From assembly GCA_029448655.1 (NCBI GenBank), contig JACCLO010000009.1, forward strand, positions 1,984,001 to 2,048,000: a stretch of DNA of 64,000 nucleotides, written 5' to 3'. The notes beneath the pieces are model-generated. The model saw only the letters and a program-made list of their open reading frames with translations. It did no database searches and was not told the DNA's origin. Source of the stretch: Wolfiporia cocos. Lineage: Eukaryota > Basidiomycota > Agaricomycetes > Polyporales > Phaeolaceae. The translations under genes were made by a program, and so were the position numbers. Positions 45,666-57,581 of this stretch are shown here, piece by piece (the first letter of the stretch is position 1; each line of letters starts with the position of its first letter).

Positions 45666-48210
45666 CTACGCCACCATCACCGTCGTCGGCTGCGGGGATG
45701 GTGTCGTTGGCCGCAAGAAGAACATCCTGTCCTTCGGATACAATGCGTCAGGATGCTCATCCGCTCTGCTCACGGCCAGCAAGTCCTTCAAAGCCGGTCG
45801 CTGCCTGGGGTCTTCGTCCTGGAGACATATTGCTATCTCGTTCAGATGCTTCAGCTCCGGCTCAAGCGATCCACACAACTTGAATATGTCTTGGATGAGC
45901 TTGCCTGCCGCCCAACGGTCGGCACGAATAGGACTGTAGCGGCGCTCGCCTACTTCTGGAGCCGCCCAGTCCTCCGTTCCAACATATCCGCTGATCTGCT
46001 TGTCCTCGTCTTGCAGTTGGCGGGCCAGATCAAAATCGATGTTATACACCTTCTGCGTACTGACATCGACGACTATGTTCGTTGGCTTAAGGTCGAGGTG
46101 TGAGATGTTGTGTTCGTGTAGGAACGCGACGCCCTCTACGATCTGACGAACGTAATCATGGAGAGCGTCCAGATTTCTCCTGTCGACGAGCAGGGGGTAG
46201 TATTCGAATTTAGGCATCACGAGAATGCACAGGTTGGCGCTCGCATCGATTATCTCGACTACTGGGATTGTGTGATTGCGTGGGTCGGAGCACAACTCGG
46301 GCGAGTTAAGGTGTTGCAGCAATACGACCTCGGTACTGCCCTTCTTGACCATAAAATCTTCGTCCTGGTCTGATTTCCGCACTCTAGCGACATGCGGATG
46401 CTGATCTGATGTGAGCAATCAACGATCAAGTCATAGCTCGCGCTTACATTTCCTATAGTCGCCTGAAGAATATAGCCGCACAACCGCAATGCTGTGGTAT
46501 GCTCCGCGATCGTTGCTGAAGGCGAATCTTGGCTAGATGATTCCTTTGTCGATTTAGTTGTCGATTGCTTGCTCGCGCTCGAATGGGAGCCTGAGCCGAA
46601 ATCCTCAATGGCTATGGAGAGTGGTTTTAGATCTTTGTTTATCCGTCTACGATCAAATCCGTTAACGAGAGGCCGAAGCACATGCTGGCGGTAGTTGTCA
46701 AGCTGCAAGGCAAACTGCATGGCTTCCTGGGGTTTGGATGACCTAAAAATGGCGTCATGCAAAATCGTGACCTTTCAAAACCTGTCAGCCAACAAGACGT
46801 CATCAGACTTACAAAGTCGACTGACCGCATCACTGTTGCTTGCATCATCCTGATAGACTAGGTATCGCTCTGCATCGAGGCGATTGTTCAGATAAATGCA
46901 AAGCTGAACAAATTCTTTATCACCGTTGCGAAAATGGTTCCCTACTCGAACATATACCGCGGCTTGCAGTAGCATACACGCTCGGTCTATCTCATTTTCT
47001 ATATCAGATACAGACTTCCAGAGGATTAGAGGAAGTGCAGACTCGTGAGGAAGAGCAGATTCGGTCGAAAGCATGAAGTCACTTTTCGGCTTGTATGTAT
47101 ACCACGAGGTATTCGGCGAGCGATCAACAACGAGCATGGAGGGCATAGCTTCCACTGACCTGGAAAAAGATCTACACATACAGTTGTCTAGAGTGCGGAC
47201 AGGCCGCTTACTTGTTGTATTGTACACCGTCAACATTGGCCAAGATGCGATTGACGAGGTAACCGGTGAAATGCTGGTCTTTGTAGGCGGATGATTTTGA
47301 CTTTACAGACTCTATCAGAGGGGCGCACTCGGTAACAGCAAGGCGGTACGTCAGCAGTTCTTTCCAGTTCACATCGTTCGATAAGGGCCGTGACTCGAAG
47401 CAATCATTCAGTGCCTCTGCGCTAATGGCTTCTGACAATGATCTGTAATCATCCTGATAGATATACAGTCAGCGTCCTCGAGCATTACCGGCACACGATC
47501 AGCGCACCGTTGACACGAGCTCAGAGGGGATTAGCCTTTTCCGACGAAGCGATGTGATGAAATTTCCACAAATAAAGGGGATTCGTTTTGGCTCGACAAA
47601 CGTACGGTCACCCTGGTGCCGTCGCGGTCGTGTGGGAAGGAAATCTTGTTTTCTAGTATAAGAAGGTCGCGCAGGTCGAATCGCCCGAGTTTATTGACAT
47701 AAAATCGAGTCTTTTGCTCCGAACCGATAAAGTCCCTTATTCGAACTCCGCCAGAGCGGCTACTGCAAGGAATGATATGATTAGCAGTGGGAGAAGACGC
47801 GAGCGAAACTCACGGAAAGGGGCCGCGACGATGACGTGCACCAGGTTGTTGTTCCTCTGCTTGACTCCCTTGCCGATGAGTTCATTCACGCGCTTGTTGG
47901 GTGCCATCTTTGTTGCGATGGCCTGGAGGCAGCCATTGGCGCTCTGGATCATGCGGCCCAGGGCACCCTGCGCCTCGCTGATGAGCAGTTTCTCATTGGG
48001 CTGAGGAGGCTGTGAGGGTCGTCAAGATGCGGCATGGGTGATGACCACATACCTTCCAGAGATTCAGCACCAGTGACTCCACCGCTGAGATCTCCAAGCG
48101 TTTGCCAATGGCCCTTCGTAGGCTATATAATCATCCACAGCAACCTTGACGCAGCTTGGCTGCGATTTGCCATTGTGTAACAGATACCAAACTAAAACTG
48201 CTTCAGACAT
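45666..48210 (-). CDS. Protein kinase with a Crinkler (CR)-like N-terminal header
   Basis: The kinase part is continuous over exons 47212-47453, 46826-47159, 46448-46771 and 45666-46400. Kinase motifs in the last exon are the beta-3 Lys region FMVKKG, catalytic loop HLDLKPTNIVV, IDFDLA where most kinases have DFG, and WAAPEV. A helical region precedes it and ends in a Ser/Thr/Lys-rich linker. Upstream (47600-48210) are header-like exons: MSEAVLVWYLLHNGK at the start, LEISAVESLVLNLWK, and NNNLVHVIVAAP, the pattern of the ubiquitin-like header of Crinkler/CR effector-type proteins. Two phase problems exist there (exon 1 near 48130, and the junction near 47765), so the header may be damaged or misjoined. 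If expressed, it could act in conflict or signalling; this is inferred from the family. Confidence 0.65.
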
Positions 48211-48454
48211 GATCAGTTGGGCGCTGTAGGTTGAACCAGCTGAGCGCCTGCATGTGGCGTGCCGTCCTTATTACATAATTGTGCGATGATGCGTAGAGAG
48301 AGACAACCACTTATATCCCGCAGTCAGTATACTATGTACATGTGCGGCAGCTGACAAGAGCCATTGTGATACGTAGGTGTGTAAGTAGAAAGGAGTAATA
48401 TGGGTGTGAGGATCATACGCGTGCGAGGAATCGTAATGAGAGTCAGATCATGGC
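48211..48454. other. Upstream flank of kinase gene
   Basis: Likely promoter of the kinase gene. No motif singled out. Confidence 0.3.
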
Positions 48455-49064
48455 ACTTGAGGTTAATTACCCAGCGGGTTTGCGTAGATAAGCGCCAAGT
48501 ATCACGTGAATATCGGTATCACGTGAATATCGACGCGTCGGGTGAGCGCCTCTGAGTCTGCTCGCCCGCCACTAAGTTGTGTGATAGGACACTTCGTCGT
48601 GTAGGGTGCCACGTAGTATGAGCTCTGCCGTACTGTAGCTGATACGGGATGAATATTTAATGACTGATTATGGTGCACAGACCGGCTTTGCTCCATATTT
48701 AGATGCAGCTGTCAAGTAGCCGTGCATAGGTCAGGCCCAACTGGTAGATGATGCACAGTAGCATATAGTTAGGGCGTCGCACGCGCAATTTCTCGTTGAG
48801 CTTTGACGACTCTTCTATATAAGTCAGAATGTATAGCATGCACTTCGCGCTAATTACTAAGTGGACAAGCAAGGCATTCGCCCAGTGTACGTACAGTGCT
48901 ACGATATATGCTTTAATCCTATGATATATCTGCGGCGCAGTTGTTTCATTATCATAGGGATGGGTCGTTCAATAGGGCGCTCAGAGGCGCTCACCCGACG
49001 CGTCGATATTCACGTGATACTTGGCGCTTATCTACGCAAACCCGCTGGGTAATTAACCTCAAGT
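48455..49064. mobile_element. Foldback element with long inverted ends (610 bp)
   Basis: The ends ACTTGAGGTTAATTACC and its complement continue as near-perfect inverted repeats for about 100 bp (through GCGTAGATAAGCGCC and CGACGCGTCGGGTGAGCGCC). The word TCATGGC lies directly left of the element and two bases to the right of it, probably the target duplication. Only the left arm has a tandem duplication of TATCACGTGAATATCG. No coding region, so it is a non-autonomous DNA transposon. Confidence 0.8.
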
Positions 49065-49297
49065 GGTCATGGCCGGGGAGAAGGCTTATCCTGGGTCGTA
49101 GACCAGAGTGGGGGTGCGATGATGCGTGAAAGCCATCCTGTCGCTAATACTTACAAGACGCTCACGCGATTTCACCGCTACTGTGGCATTATGGTGTCCA
49201 CTTTGTATACTGATGAAGTTATGTAAATTGCTCAGTCGGACCACGCTAACCACTCGATATTGCTAGCAGATAAGGATGTTTACGTAGTACTGCTTGG

Positions 49298-50298
49298 TAG
49301 TGTTGTGAGGTCCGGTCTCAAGGGCCGCTAAAGACCAAGGACCGGACCAGGACCGGACTGACTAGGACCGATTCAACGGTCCGGTCCAGTCCTGGTCCTG
49401 ACACGGTCCTGGTCCCGGTCCTTCTGAGTGGTCAGATTTTGCAGGACCGGTAAGGACCGGTCTGGACCGGTCCTGGACCGGTCCCGAATTTATCGTAGAT
49501 TAGCACTTATAATGTGGTTATTCCAAGGTAGGGAACCATGACTGACCAATTTACAATAAAACCAAAGTATTTAAGACCCCGTAGAGTGGGTCAGCATCAT
49601 GTATACCACTGGCTATTAGGGTAAACACATCAGACAGAAGCTGACATGAATCGTAACAACCAAAAACCTTCTGATTTATGATACAATGAAGCACTGCTAT
49701 TGTCTTGGGCAATGCTTGGCACACACAGGTTGTCCTCATATTATCACTAGTTTTGCTGACTGACATGCAGTTGTGTATTCTCCCATCCAGTAGTGTTAAC
49801 ACTCACATATTATGGTACACATGCATGGTGCATTCAATATCACTGGCAGAGCGCTGCTTAGTGGTGGTTATATGCTACTCATTGTGGCACATACAAAAAT
49901 GCAACACATGATCTCATCAGATACAACTTGAGGTGTGCAGTTACTGCAGTGTCATTTCTGTGTGTTGACTTCAGTATACAATTTTACTTTCAGAAATCAA
50001 GAATCAGTGCACCATAGCCAATTTTCTGGCTGTACTTAGTATATTCTGGTATATATCGAGTAGTAAGTACACTTTTGTTGCAGTTTCTGACATATAAAAC
50101 TATAGTTAAGTCAATAATCACTTGATCGGTCCTGGACCGGTCCAGACCGGTCCTAGGACCGCTATAGGACCGCGGTCCTACTTGGGACCGGTCCTCAGTC
50201 CGGTCCCTCGTTGCCCATGGCGGTCCGGTCCTGGTCCCGGTCCTCGGTCCTGCCCAATACATGCAAAAGACCGGACCGGACCGGACCTCACAACACTA
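49298..50298. mobile_element. hAT-like element with GGACCGG repeats (1001 bp)
   Basis: Starts TAGTGTTGTGAGGTCCGG and ends with its complement. Perfect 8-bp target duplication CTGCTTGG (49290-49297 and 50299-50306), as for hAT transposons. Both subterminal regions (49310-49490 and 50125-50285) are packed with GGACCGG/CCGGTCC words, while the centre (49500-50110) is AT-rich and has no transposase. It lies 3' of the F-box gene at 50426. Confidence 0.9.
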
Positions 50299-50425
50299 CT
50301 GCTTGGAGGCCAGAGCCTATATGGGTGAATATCCACAGGAGTACAGAGGAAACTTAGGGAATTCACTGAGACCGAAGATGCTAGCTATGGGCTGCTATGT
50401 ACACCGTTCACTAAATACAAAGCAC

Positions 50426-51757
50426 CTATGCAAGCCAAACGACCTTGTCAGGGACCCGATATCCTGACCGCCCTGAAACGGCTCCCCCACAAATATGTTT
50501 GGCGCGCAAACCAGTATCTAGCGCTCCGCGAATATAACTAGACAATTGCTGTGCGACATCCGGAAGAAACTCATCCTGCTGCATCAGAAACTTGAAGCTG
50601 AATGAGACGACTAACGCCGGCAGGCGCTCGGATAGCGAGGTGAGAATGCGATCTAGCTGAGTCCAATCGAAGAAGTCGAGACTGATTTCGTCGACGGCAA
50701 AGAAGCCGAGATCGATTACAATGCTGCGCATGCGCAACGAGTGGATCTTGGAGATGAGCGTCACGATGACGGGGAAGCGCCTGAGTGTGGCATGGGGAGC
50801 TCTCTGCGAACAAATACGGAGTTCTTTGAGACAATGATACGGCGAAAGATCTAGGTCCTCGAGAACTAAACATTGAAATGATCAGCAGAAAAACCTGGCC
50901 AGGATGCGCGGCATAGAGAGTGACTTACGTTCATTCTGCGAAAGAATAAGCGTCAGCGTCTCCAGCGTCTCGACTTGTGATTGATATAGCTTCTTGAGAG
51001 GGGGCTCATCCGCCATTAGCCCGTCGCAGTCCCAATAGAGGCTGCGGAGGCGCAGGTTGAAAGGATATTCGAGCAGCATCCCCAAAACGGCAGGAGGATC
51101 CAGAACATTAGAAACACGCAACTCTTGTATATTCAGGACGTCCAGTTCATCATTCCCTGGACGAACGGCCCCCGTATCCGGAGCATCGTTCCACCAAGCT
51201 ATTAAGGATAAACCTAGCTTCGAGACCCGCGGGTAGAGTAATATGAGATCTATGATCTCGCGAGAGTCGTGGAAGGTAACACTCAGGAGATGCAATGCTT
51301 TGACGTTTGAAGAGAAGGTCCGTAAGGTGTTTACTATTGCCTGATCCTCAAGTACTTCGTCCCAATGAAGGCAACTAAGTCGCAGTTCCTCGACGAGTCG
51401 CATCCTGGGAAGAAGTTTGGGAATCCATTGGAGTGCAGAATGAGGTCGCGATTGTCCCGGCTGATCTGTCTGATCTTCATCTGGCACGCCGTCGAATCCT
51501 GGTATGACGCCCTCGATGGTCAGTTCTCTGATGCAATCGGCAATCGTTGTCGAAGCGGTAGCGGAGGAGGTCAGGAGCTGATCCAACTGGGCACATCTAC
51601 GATCCCCGGATAGCTTGATCGTGCGAAATATGTGTACACGTGTGGTCGTAACCCACGCGCGACAAGTAAGACTGCACGACAGCAGCGCTTGTGTATTGTC
51701 CCACAAATGATCGAGGATATGTTCGCAAATTTCAATGGGTATCCTAGCTTGTGACAT
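50426..51757 (-). CDS. F-box-like protein, paralogue of the gene at 336
   Basis: Exons 50929-51757 and 50426-50865 give 422 residues. The N-terminus IPIEICEHILDHLWD plus LLSCSLTCRAWV is an F-box-like motif, expected to bind Skp1. It resembles the gene at 336-1694 along its whole length (LTCRAWVTTTRVHIFR against LACRVWIPTTRAHLFK; FFDWTQLDRIL against FLDWGKLDCVL), and the single intron is at the same site. The start chosen is ATG 51757 (MSQARIP), because it places the F-box at the N-terminus as in the paralogue; an ATG 54 bp upstream is in frame. No lesion found. Substrate unknown. Confidence 0.8.
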
Positions 51758-52969
51758 GGCAGTCTGTGGGAGATGCAGCGCTTTTGAGGAGTAAAAGCGA
51801 TGTAAGAACATTACAATCGCTTGTATACTGCTCGAGATAACTCACCTACGCGGGCGTTGTTGTCGGAACACCGTGCTGTCTGACTTTGGTGCAAGGTCTC
51901 CACGTGTCACCGATTGTCTTGAAGTGGTACAATATTTCCTGTTTGTGAATGAATGTGTAAGTATAGGCAGCATATATACCAGTGTCCCTCCTCCAGCTCA
52001 CCGATAGTGATAACGATAAATGCGCTTGCGACCTGCGCAAACTCGAGGTTATGAGGCTTTAGTATTCACCTCCAAGTCGCAGGAGTTGCCAGTCGGTAGT
52101 CTTCCAGTAGTGAGATGTAATGGTGGTCGTCGCTGGCTCCTGGGGTAATATCTCGCGGCGAGTCAACGCGAGATAAGACAGTACTATGGCCGAAGATTGA
52201 CGCGCAACGACGACTAAATCGTGACGTGTGAAGTATTGATGTCAGCCAGCTGAGGCAAAACTCATACGAGCTCATATTGCCATTCAACAAATGAATACTT
52301 TGTGCGGTGAAAATCAACGCTCCAGGTTCACTGATAGGTGCGCACACTTATCTATGCATCGACTTCAATACGCCATATCAGCAAGTGCAGCTGGCTCTTC
52401 CTAAAGTGCTGATAACAACTTCCAGAACATAAGGCAATTTCTGCAATGCTGCGGAGCTCGCCACTGGGGCAGGGCTCTCAGCCGAGTAGCTCGGCGCAGA
52501 CGATCGATTGACGATCGACTGAGAATATTTGGCGCTTAGGCCCTTGCGCGAACACCATTGCTATCAGTTCTCTAGGCTGTTACCATGACCATAGAGCTAA
52601 ATGCCACTCATGAGCTCAATAGCCGCTTGTTGATGATGAATGAACTTCTGTGCAGGACGACTACGATACTCGTCGGGAATTGATATATTGATAGCCTAGC
52701 TGCTACATCCATCCCGTTCTCGTTTGCATCTAGAATGATGGACATATCTGAAGAAGCTAAATCAGACTACTTCTCGAAGACATAAGTCATCAGCTGACAC
52801 TGCAATTGCCAGACAATGGGAAACATACTATCCTCATGACCATGTTAGCTGAGCTAGAAGGCTGTCACGCAGCATTGAGTGTGCAGTACTTTAGTCTGTA
52901 TGCGTCCCCGGGGGATGAGGCACCTTACATCCATCTTCGTTGTGTCTGCTCTGTTCACGTTCACTCGCA
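51758..52969. other. Intergenic stretch, no confident gene
   Basis: A minus frame at 52066-52347 is open but has no motif. The 3' end should contain the promoter of SDR copy E. The palindromic word GACGATCGATTGACGATCG lies at 52499-52517. Confidence 0.35.
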
Positions 52970-54200
52970 ATGGTAGCAGCTACATCAGCCCTCCGGCGCA
53001 TTGCTCTCGTCACTGGGGCCTCCCAAGGGATGGGGAAGTGCATTGCACTGAGACTTGCAGCTGATGGGTTCAAGGTCGCCATCAATGATGTTGCCACAAA
53101 GGAGAAGCAACTACAAGAAGTAGTCACGCAGATTGAAGCAAACGGCGGAGAGGCTATGTCTGTGGTGGCCGATGTTACCAAAGAGGATAATGTGCAGGCC
53201 ATGACTTCCCAGGTTGTGAAACAAATGGGAGGACTTGACGCAGTGCGTTGAGACCCATTGCTGTCTTGATCTTTGCATTGGTTGATAATCTCCACGCACC
53301 ATTCCCACGAAGATGGTCGCGAACGCCGGGATATTCGGCCCATTCAAACCTTTGGTAGAACGTGCGACGTTCATGCTTGCGCGTTTCGATTGTTGACATG
53401 AAATTTCCTCTCAAGTCTCCGTTGACGAATTTGAGCAGCTCATGTCAGTCAATATGCGCGGCGTGATGCTATCATACAAGCATGCTGCACTGCAAATGAT
53501 CAAACAAGGCCGTGGTGGGAGAATCATTGGTATGTTCAACATTGTTAAGCTTATCTATCCTCACGAATCTCGCTTGCAGGCGCAGCGTCCCAGGTCGGCA
53601 TACAGGGCATGTGATTCGTATATCGTGAGTGTTCCTATTGATCACATTTTGCTGTAAAGGCATGCCCAACATCTCCGCCTATTGTGCATCGAAATTCGGT
53701 GTCCGCGGTCTTACCCACAGCGCAGGTACGTCATCATATCGGTTAGTTGCGGAGGTCTTGACAAATTCCATATAGCAAGGGAGCTTGCTCAATACAAAAT
53801 CACGGTCAATGCATATGCACCGGGTCATATTTTGACTGAAATGAGTAAGTCCAACTGTAGCGGTGGTATGTAGCAGCTGGCCAAGAACACATTGTGATTA
53901 GACCTGAAACCGGAGGATAGCATCAACGGTGGACCAGGCTCGACAACAAAGAAGGTAGAGCGTTTATTCTTCTTCAAAATGCATCTTCCTTGACCTGCAT
54001 AGATTCTGGGCCTACCTGCGGATGCTCCGGTTGGGGAGCCCGCAGTTGCTGCAAGCCTCGTATCATACCTTGCCAAGCCTGAGTCGTATTTCATTACCGG
54101 TATGGGCTAGCACTTCGTCAGCGAAAAGTGCTCTCCTAACAACCATCAATGTGAGATAGGTCAGACAATTGGGGTAAATGGTGGCATCATCTGCTCTTGA
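52970..54200 (+). CDS. Short-chain dehydrogenase copy E
   Basis: Nine exons (52970-53242, 53313-53361, 53416-53529, 53580-53606, 53660-53725, 53776-53844, 53902-53954, 54003-54099, 54160-54200) give 262 residues. Landmarks are TGASQGMG (cofactor loop), MVANAGIFG, AYCASK (catalytic Tyr and Lys), VNAYAPGHIL and GQTIGVNGG. Exon lengths after the first are identical to copies F and G. The intron after exon 4 starts with GCATGT instead of GT, so it would be spliced as a GC-AG intron; all other introns are GT-AG. First gene of a head-to-tail trio; the next start is 376 bp downstream. Expected to be a cytosolic NAD(P)H carbonyl reductase with unknown substrate. Confidence 0.88.
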
Positions 54201-54575
54201 TTTACTGGATATGGGGCAATTGCGGACAATGTGATCGGCCAAGCTGCAATGAGGAATACCGAGACTCTGGATGCCGTGGAGCTATCTCTGCTCATGGCTT
54301 CGTGGTAGAACTCCGGAATACAGGCACTTCCCACAGACAAGTCCTGTGAGAATAACTCGCGTTATGATTGGCATTGAATCTTGCGTCAAGATGAAGAAGT
54401 AGATATTCCCGTGCGCGTAGACTGAACATGGAGGCTACTGGGCATTCGTTTGCGATAGGAGCGTGTTTCCGTGTCAGTCATTGGACGTATCCTGATGACA
54501 AGATAACGTAACTGTATCGTTCTTAACGCGCTTGACGGCGATACGCATTCACTTACACACCCCTTTGCCGCTATA

Positions 54576-55831
54576 ATGGCCTCCGCCGCAGCTACCATCA
54601 AGCGGGTCGCTCTCGTTACTGGAGCGGCCCAAGGCATAGGGAAGAGTATTGCTGTGCGCCTGGCGGGCGATGGACTCAAGGTTGCACTGAATGACATTAC
54701 GTCAAAGCAAGAACAGCTGCAACAGGTTGTCTCAGAGATCAAGGCAACTGGCGGAAACGCAATAGTCGTTCCGGCTGACGTCTCAAGGGAGGACGATGTG
54801 ATGGCAATGACGGCCCAGGTTGTGAGGGAGCTGGGTGGGCTTGATGTTGTGCGTCACTTCTGTTTGGCCCCCCTCATCGACGGGATTAGAGACGAGATAC
54901 TGGTGCTAAATCAGATGGTCGCCAACGCCGGTGTTTTGGGGAAGTACAAGCCTCTGGTTGATAGTACGCACCTATACTTACCACATTGTAAGCAGCACTC
55001 ACCTCCGTTGTTTGGACTAGCCACAATAGAAGAGTTCGAGGAAATCATGTCCGTGGACATGCGCGGCGTGATGCTTTCGTATAAATATGCCGCGCTACAA
55101 ATGATCAAACAAGGGCGCGGCGGGCGAATCATCGGTGAGCGCCAAATGAAAATGTCCATTGGGCGACCTATGTCATCAATGATCGTGCAGGTGCGACCTC
55201 AATGGGTGGCAGACGAGGTGAGCTGTGCCATCATGAGATACAATTTAGAGCAAACGAAATTGTGGGCGGCAGGTTATCCAAACACATCCGCATACTGTGC
55301 AGCCAAATTTGGCGTACGCGGTCTCACTCACAGCGCGGGTAGGACCTCTATCTAGATTGAGATGACCTTGATTTCATAATGCATGTCAGCGAAGGAGCTC
55401 GCACAATACGACATCACTGTTAACGCCTACGCACCTGGAATCATTTTGACGGCCTTGAGTACGTGCCCTATCGACAACATGCAAGTACCGTCGAACACTA
55501 GTGTCTGACTGCTATCAGACCATTACCCGGAAGACGTTGTCAACGGAGGAGCAGGCTCAACTACCATGAAGGTAGGAGCAGCGTTCGTTCGGGTTTTCAT
55601 CGGCGTTTCTGCTACGTGGCGCGTTTATGTATACAGGTGCTTGGCCTACCGCCACATTCGCCGCTCGATGAACCAGATGTCGTCGCCAGCTTAGTGTCGT
55701 ATCTTGCTAAGCCCGAGGCATCCTTCATTACTGGTACGTCTAGACGTTGTGAGACCGTCTTGCATTGACACACCTTTCGGTAATTCAAAGGTCAAATAGT
55801 TTCCATCGACGGTGGCATTATTTGCACCTGA
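54576..55831 (+). CDS. Short-chain dehydrogenase copy F, intact
   Basis: Nine exons (54576-54848, 54915-54963, 55021-55134, 55191-55217, 55273-55338, 55390-55458, 55519-55571, 55637-55733, 55791-55831) give 262 residues. All introns are GT-AG. Motifs are TGAAQGIG, MVANAGVLG, SAYCAAKFGVRGLTHSA with the active-site Tyr and Lys, VNAYAPGIIL and GQIVSIDGG. Its N-terminus (MASAAATIKRVAL) is nearly the same as that of copy G, so these two look like the youngest duplication. It is the middle gene of the trio; 456 bp separate it from copy G. Confidence 0.93.
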
Positions 55832-56287
55832 ACGGGAAAATATTGTTGGATGCCTAGCGCCTGTAGTCGGTTCGTGCCCACGGGACCAATAATAATACAC
55901 GCTTCGCTGTCAACAACTTACATCACAATTGAGAAGCATCATGAGGGACATACGCAGCCTAGACGGTCTGTATAACAGTAATCGATGTAAATGTCCACGA
56001 CGGTCAAAGCATTCCTTTGGATAAGCCGATCTCACGCTATCTCGTTGACAGCGCTCGAGTCGTTTCCCGAAGTCAGTTGTGCGTCCCAGCTGACTCTACT
56101 GGCAGCGCGAAAATGTCCTGGTGATCATGCGCGGATGGAATTGAGAGGAGTTCTGCTCATATGATTGCACTGAGAAGTTGGAGGCAATATAGCGCATTTT
56201 GACCGTCTCTTCCTGCCGAGTGCGAGCACGTAAAGCTCATACTCTTCGTTAGCATCTCTGCAGGATCCACTAGCTCTGCACAGTACT

Positions 56288-57581
56288 ATGGCCTCCACCG
56301 CCGCAGCCACCATCAAGCGCGTCGCGCTCATCACCGGCGCCTCACAAGGCATCGGTAAATGCATAGCCCAACGTCTCGCATCCGACGGCTTGAGGGTCGC
56401 CTTGAACGACATCGCTACAAAACGAGACCAACTACAAGATGTAGCTGCGCAAATATGCACGAGTGGCGGGGAGGCCATTGTCGTGACGGCGGACGTATCG
56501 CGCGAGGATGACGTGAAAGCGATGACTACGCAGGTGGTACAGGAGGCGGGAGGGCTGGACGTCGTGAGTGGTCATCAGCAGACTCGGAAGGTATGCTGCG
56601 ACTAATTGGAGACGGCTTGGAAGATGGTCGCGAACGCGGGTATACTGGGTCCCTTCAAGCCTTTGCACGAGGGTATGCGACTTTAGCTAGTACCATATCA
56701 CAATACTCACATAAGAGTATCGCCAGTCTCCGCAGAAGAGTTTGACCAGATCATAGCAGTAAATGTGCGCGGAGTGATGCTATCCTATAAGCATGCCGCG
56801 CAACAGATGATCAAGCAGGGGCGTGGTGGGCGTATCATCGGTCAGTGGTGTTGACACGAGATCAAGTGTTTCATTTACGGACCAATCCGTTGTGCAACGA
56901 CGTGTAGGTGCAGCGTCAATGGCCGGTAGACAAGGTACGCATCGGCTCGTACCACTCGTGGGTCAGATGTGACCATAACACGGCAGGATTCCCAAACATT
57001 GGGCCATATACCGCGAGCAAATTTGCAGTACGTGGTCTAACACACAGCGCAGGTATATTCGTGCTTCTTTGGGCTGGATCAAACAAAATGATCGGGGCTA
57101 ATTGGCGGATGACAACAATGTCTAGCCAAAGAGCTCATGCAGCACAAGATTACAGTCAACGCATACGCGCCGGGAATCATACTCACCTCGATGAGTACGT
57201 GCACCGAGCGTTCTCTGCAAGCGCCATTGACTCCAACGAATCGATGCCAGACCTCTATGAGGAGGATAGCGTCAACGGGGGCCCAGGATCGACGGCCGTG
57301 AAGGTAGGTCGCATGTTACGCGTTATTCGTCGCTGACTTGTGATGGGCAAACAAATGTCTGGACGCTTATAGTCGATCGGTCTGCCACCGCAGACACCTG
57401 TTGGGGAGCCCGAGGTTATCGCCAGCCTGGTGTCCTACCTGGCCAAACCGGAAGCACACTTCATTACCGGTATGTAAACGTGTGCAGAGTTGGAAAGGGT
57501 ACTGATATTCGTTGGTTTCCCCTGCATGTGGCGAGAACAGGCCAGACGATTACAATCTGTGGTGGGATCATGCCTTCTTGA
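56288..57581 (+). CDS. Short-chain dehydrogenase copy G
   Basis: Nine exons (56288-56563, 56624-56672, 56727-56840, 56908-56934, 56987-57052, 57126-57194, 57251-57303, 57373-57469, 57541-57581) give 263 residues. Motifs are TGASQGIG, MVANAGILG, PYTASKFAVRGLTHSA (catalytic Tyr and Lys kept), VNAYAPGIIL and GQTITICGG. In the last motif Asp is replaced by Cys; the intact copies have VDGG, VNGG or IDGG here. The acceptor before exon 2 is AAG rather than CAG or TAG. Last gene of the head-to-tail trio, followed by 1.3 kb without a gene and then solo LTRs. Confidence 0.92.

Noticed and set aside
49310..50285. GGACCGG arrays as a regulatory island or CRISPR-like array
   Set aside because: They are subterminal repeats inside a transposon with inverted ends and an 8-bp target duplication; spacing is irregular and there are no unique spacers.
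24716..57581. A secondary-metabolite gene cluster built around the SDR genes
   Set aside because: No polyketide synthase, terpene cyclase, P450, transporter or pathway regulator was found in the window.
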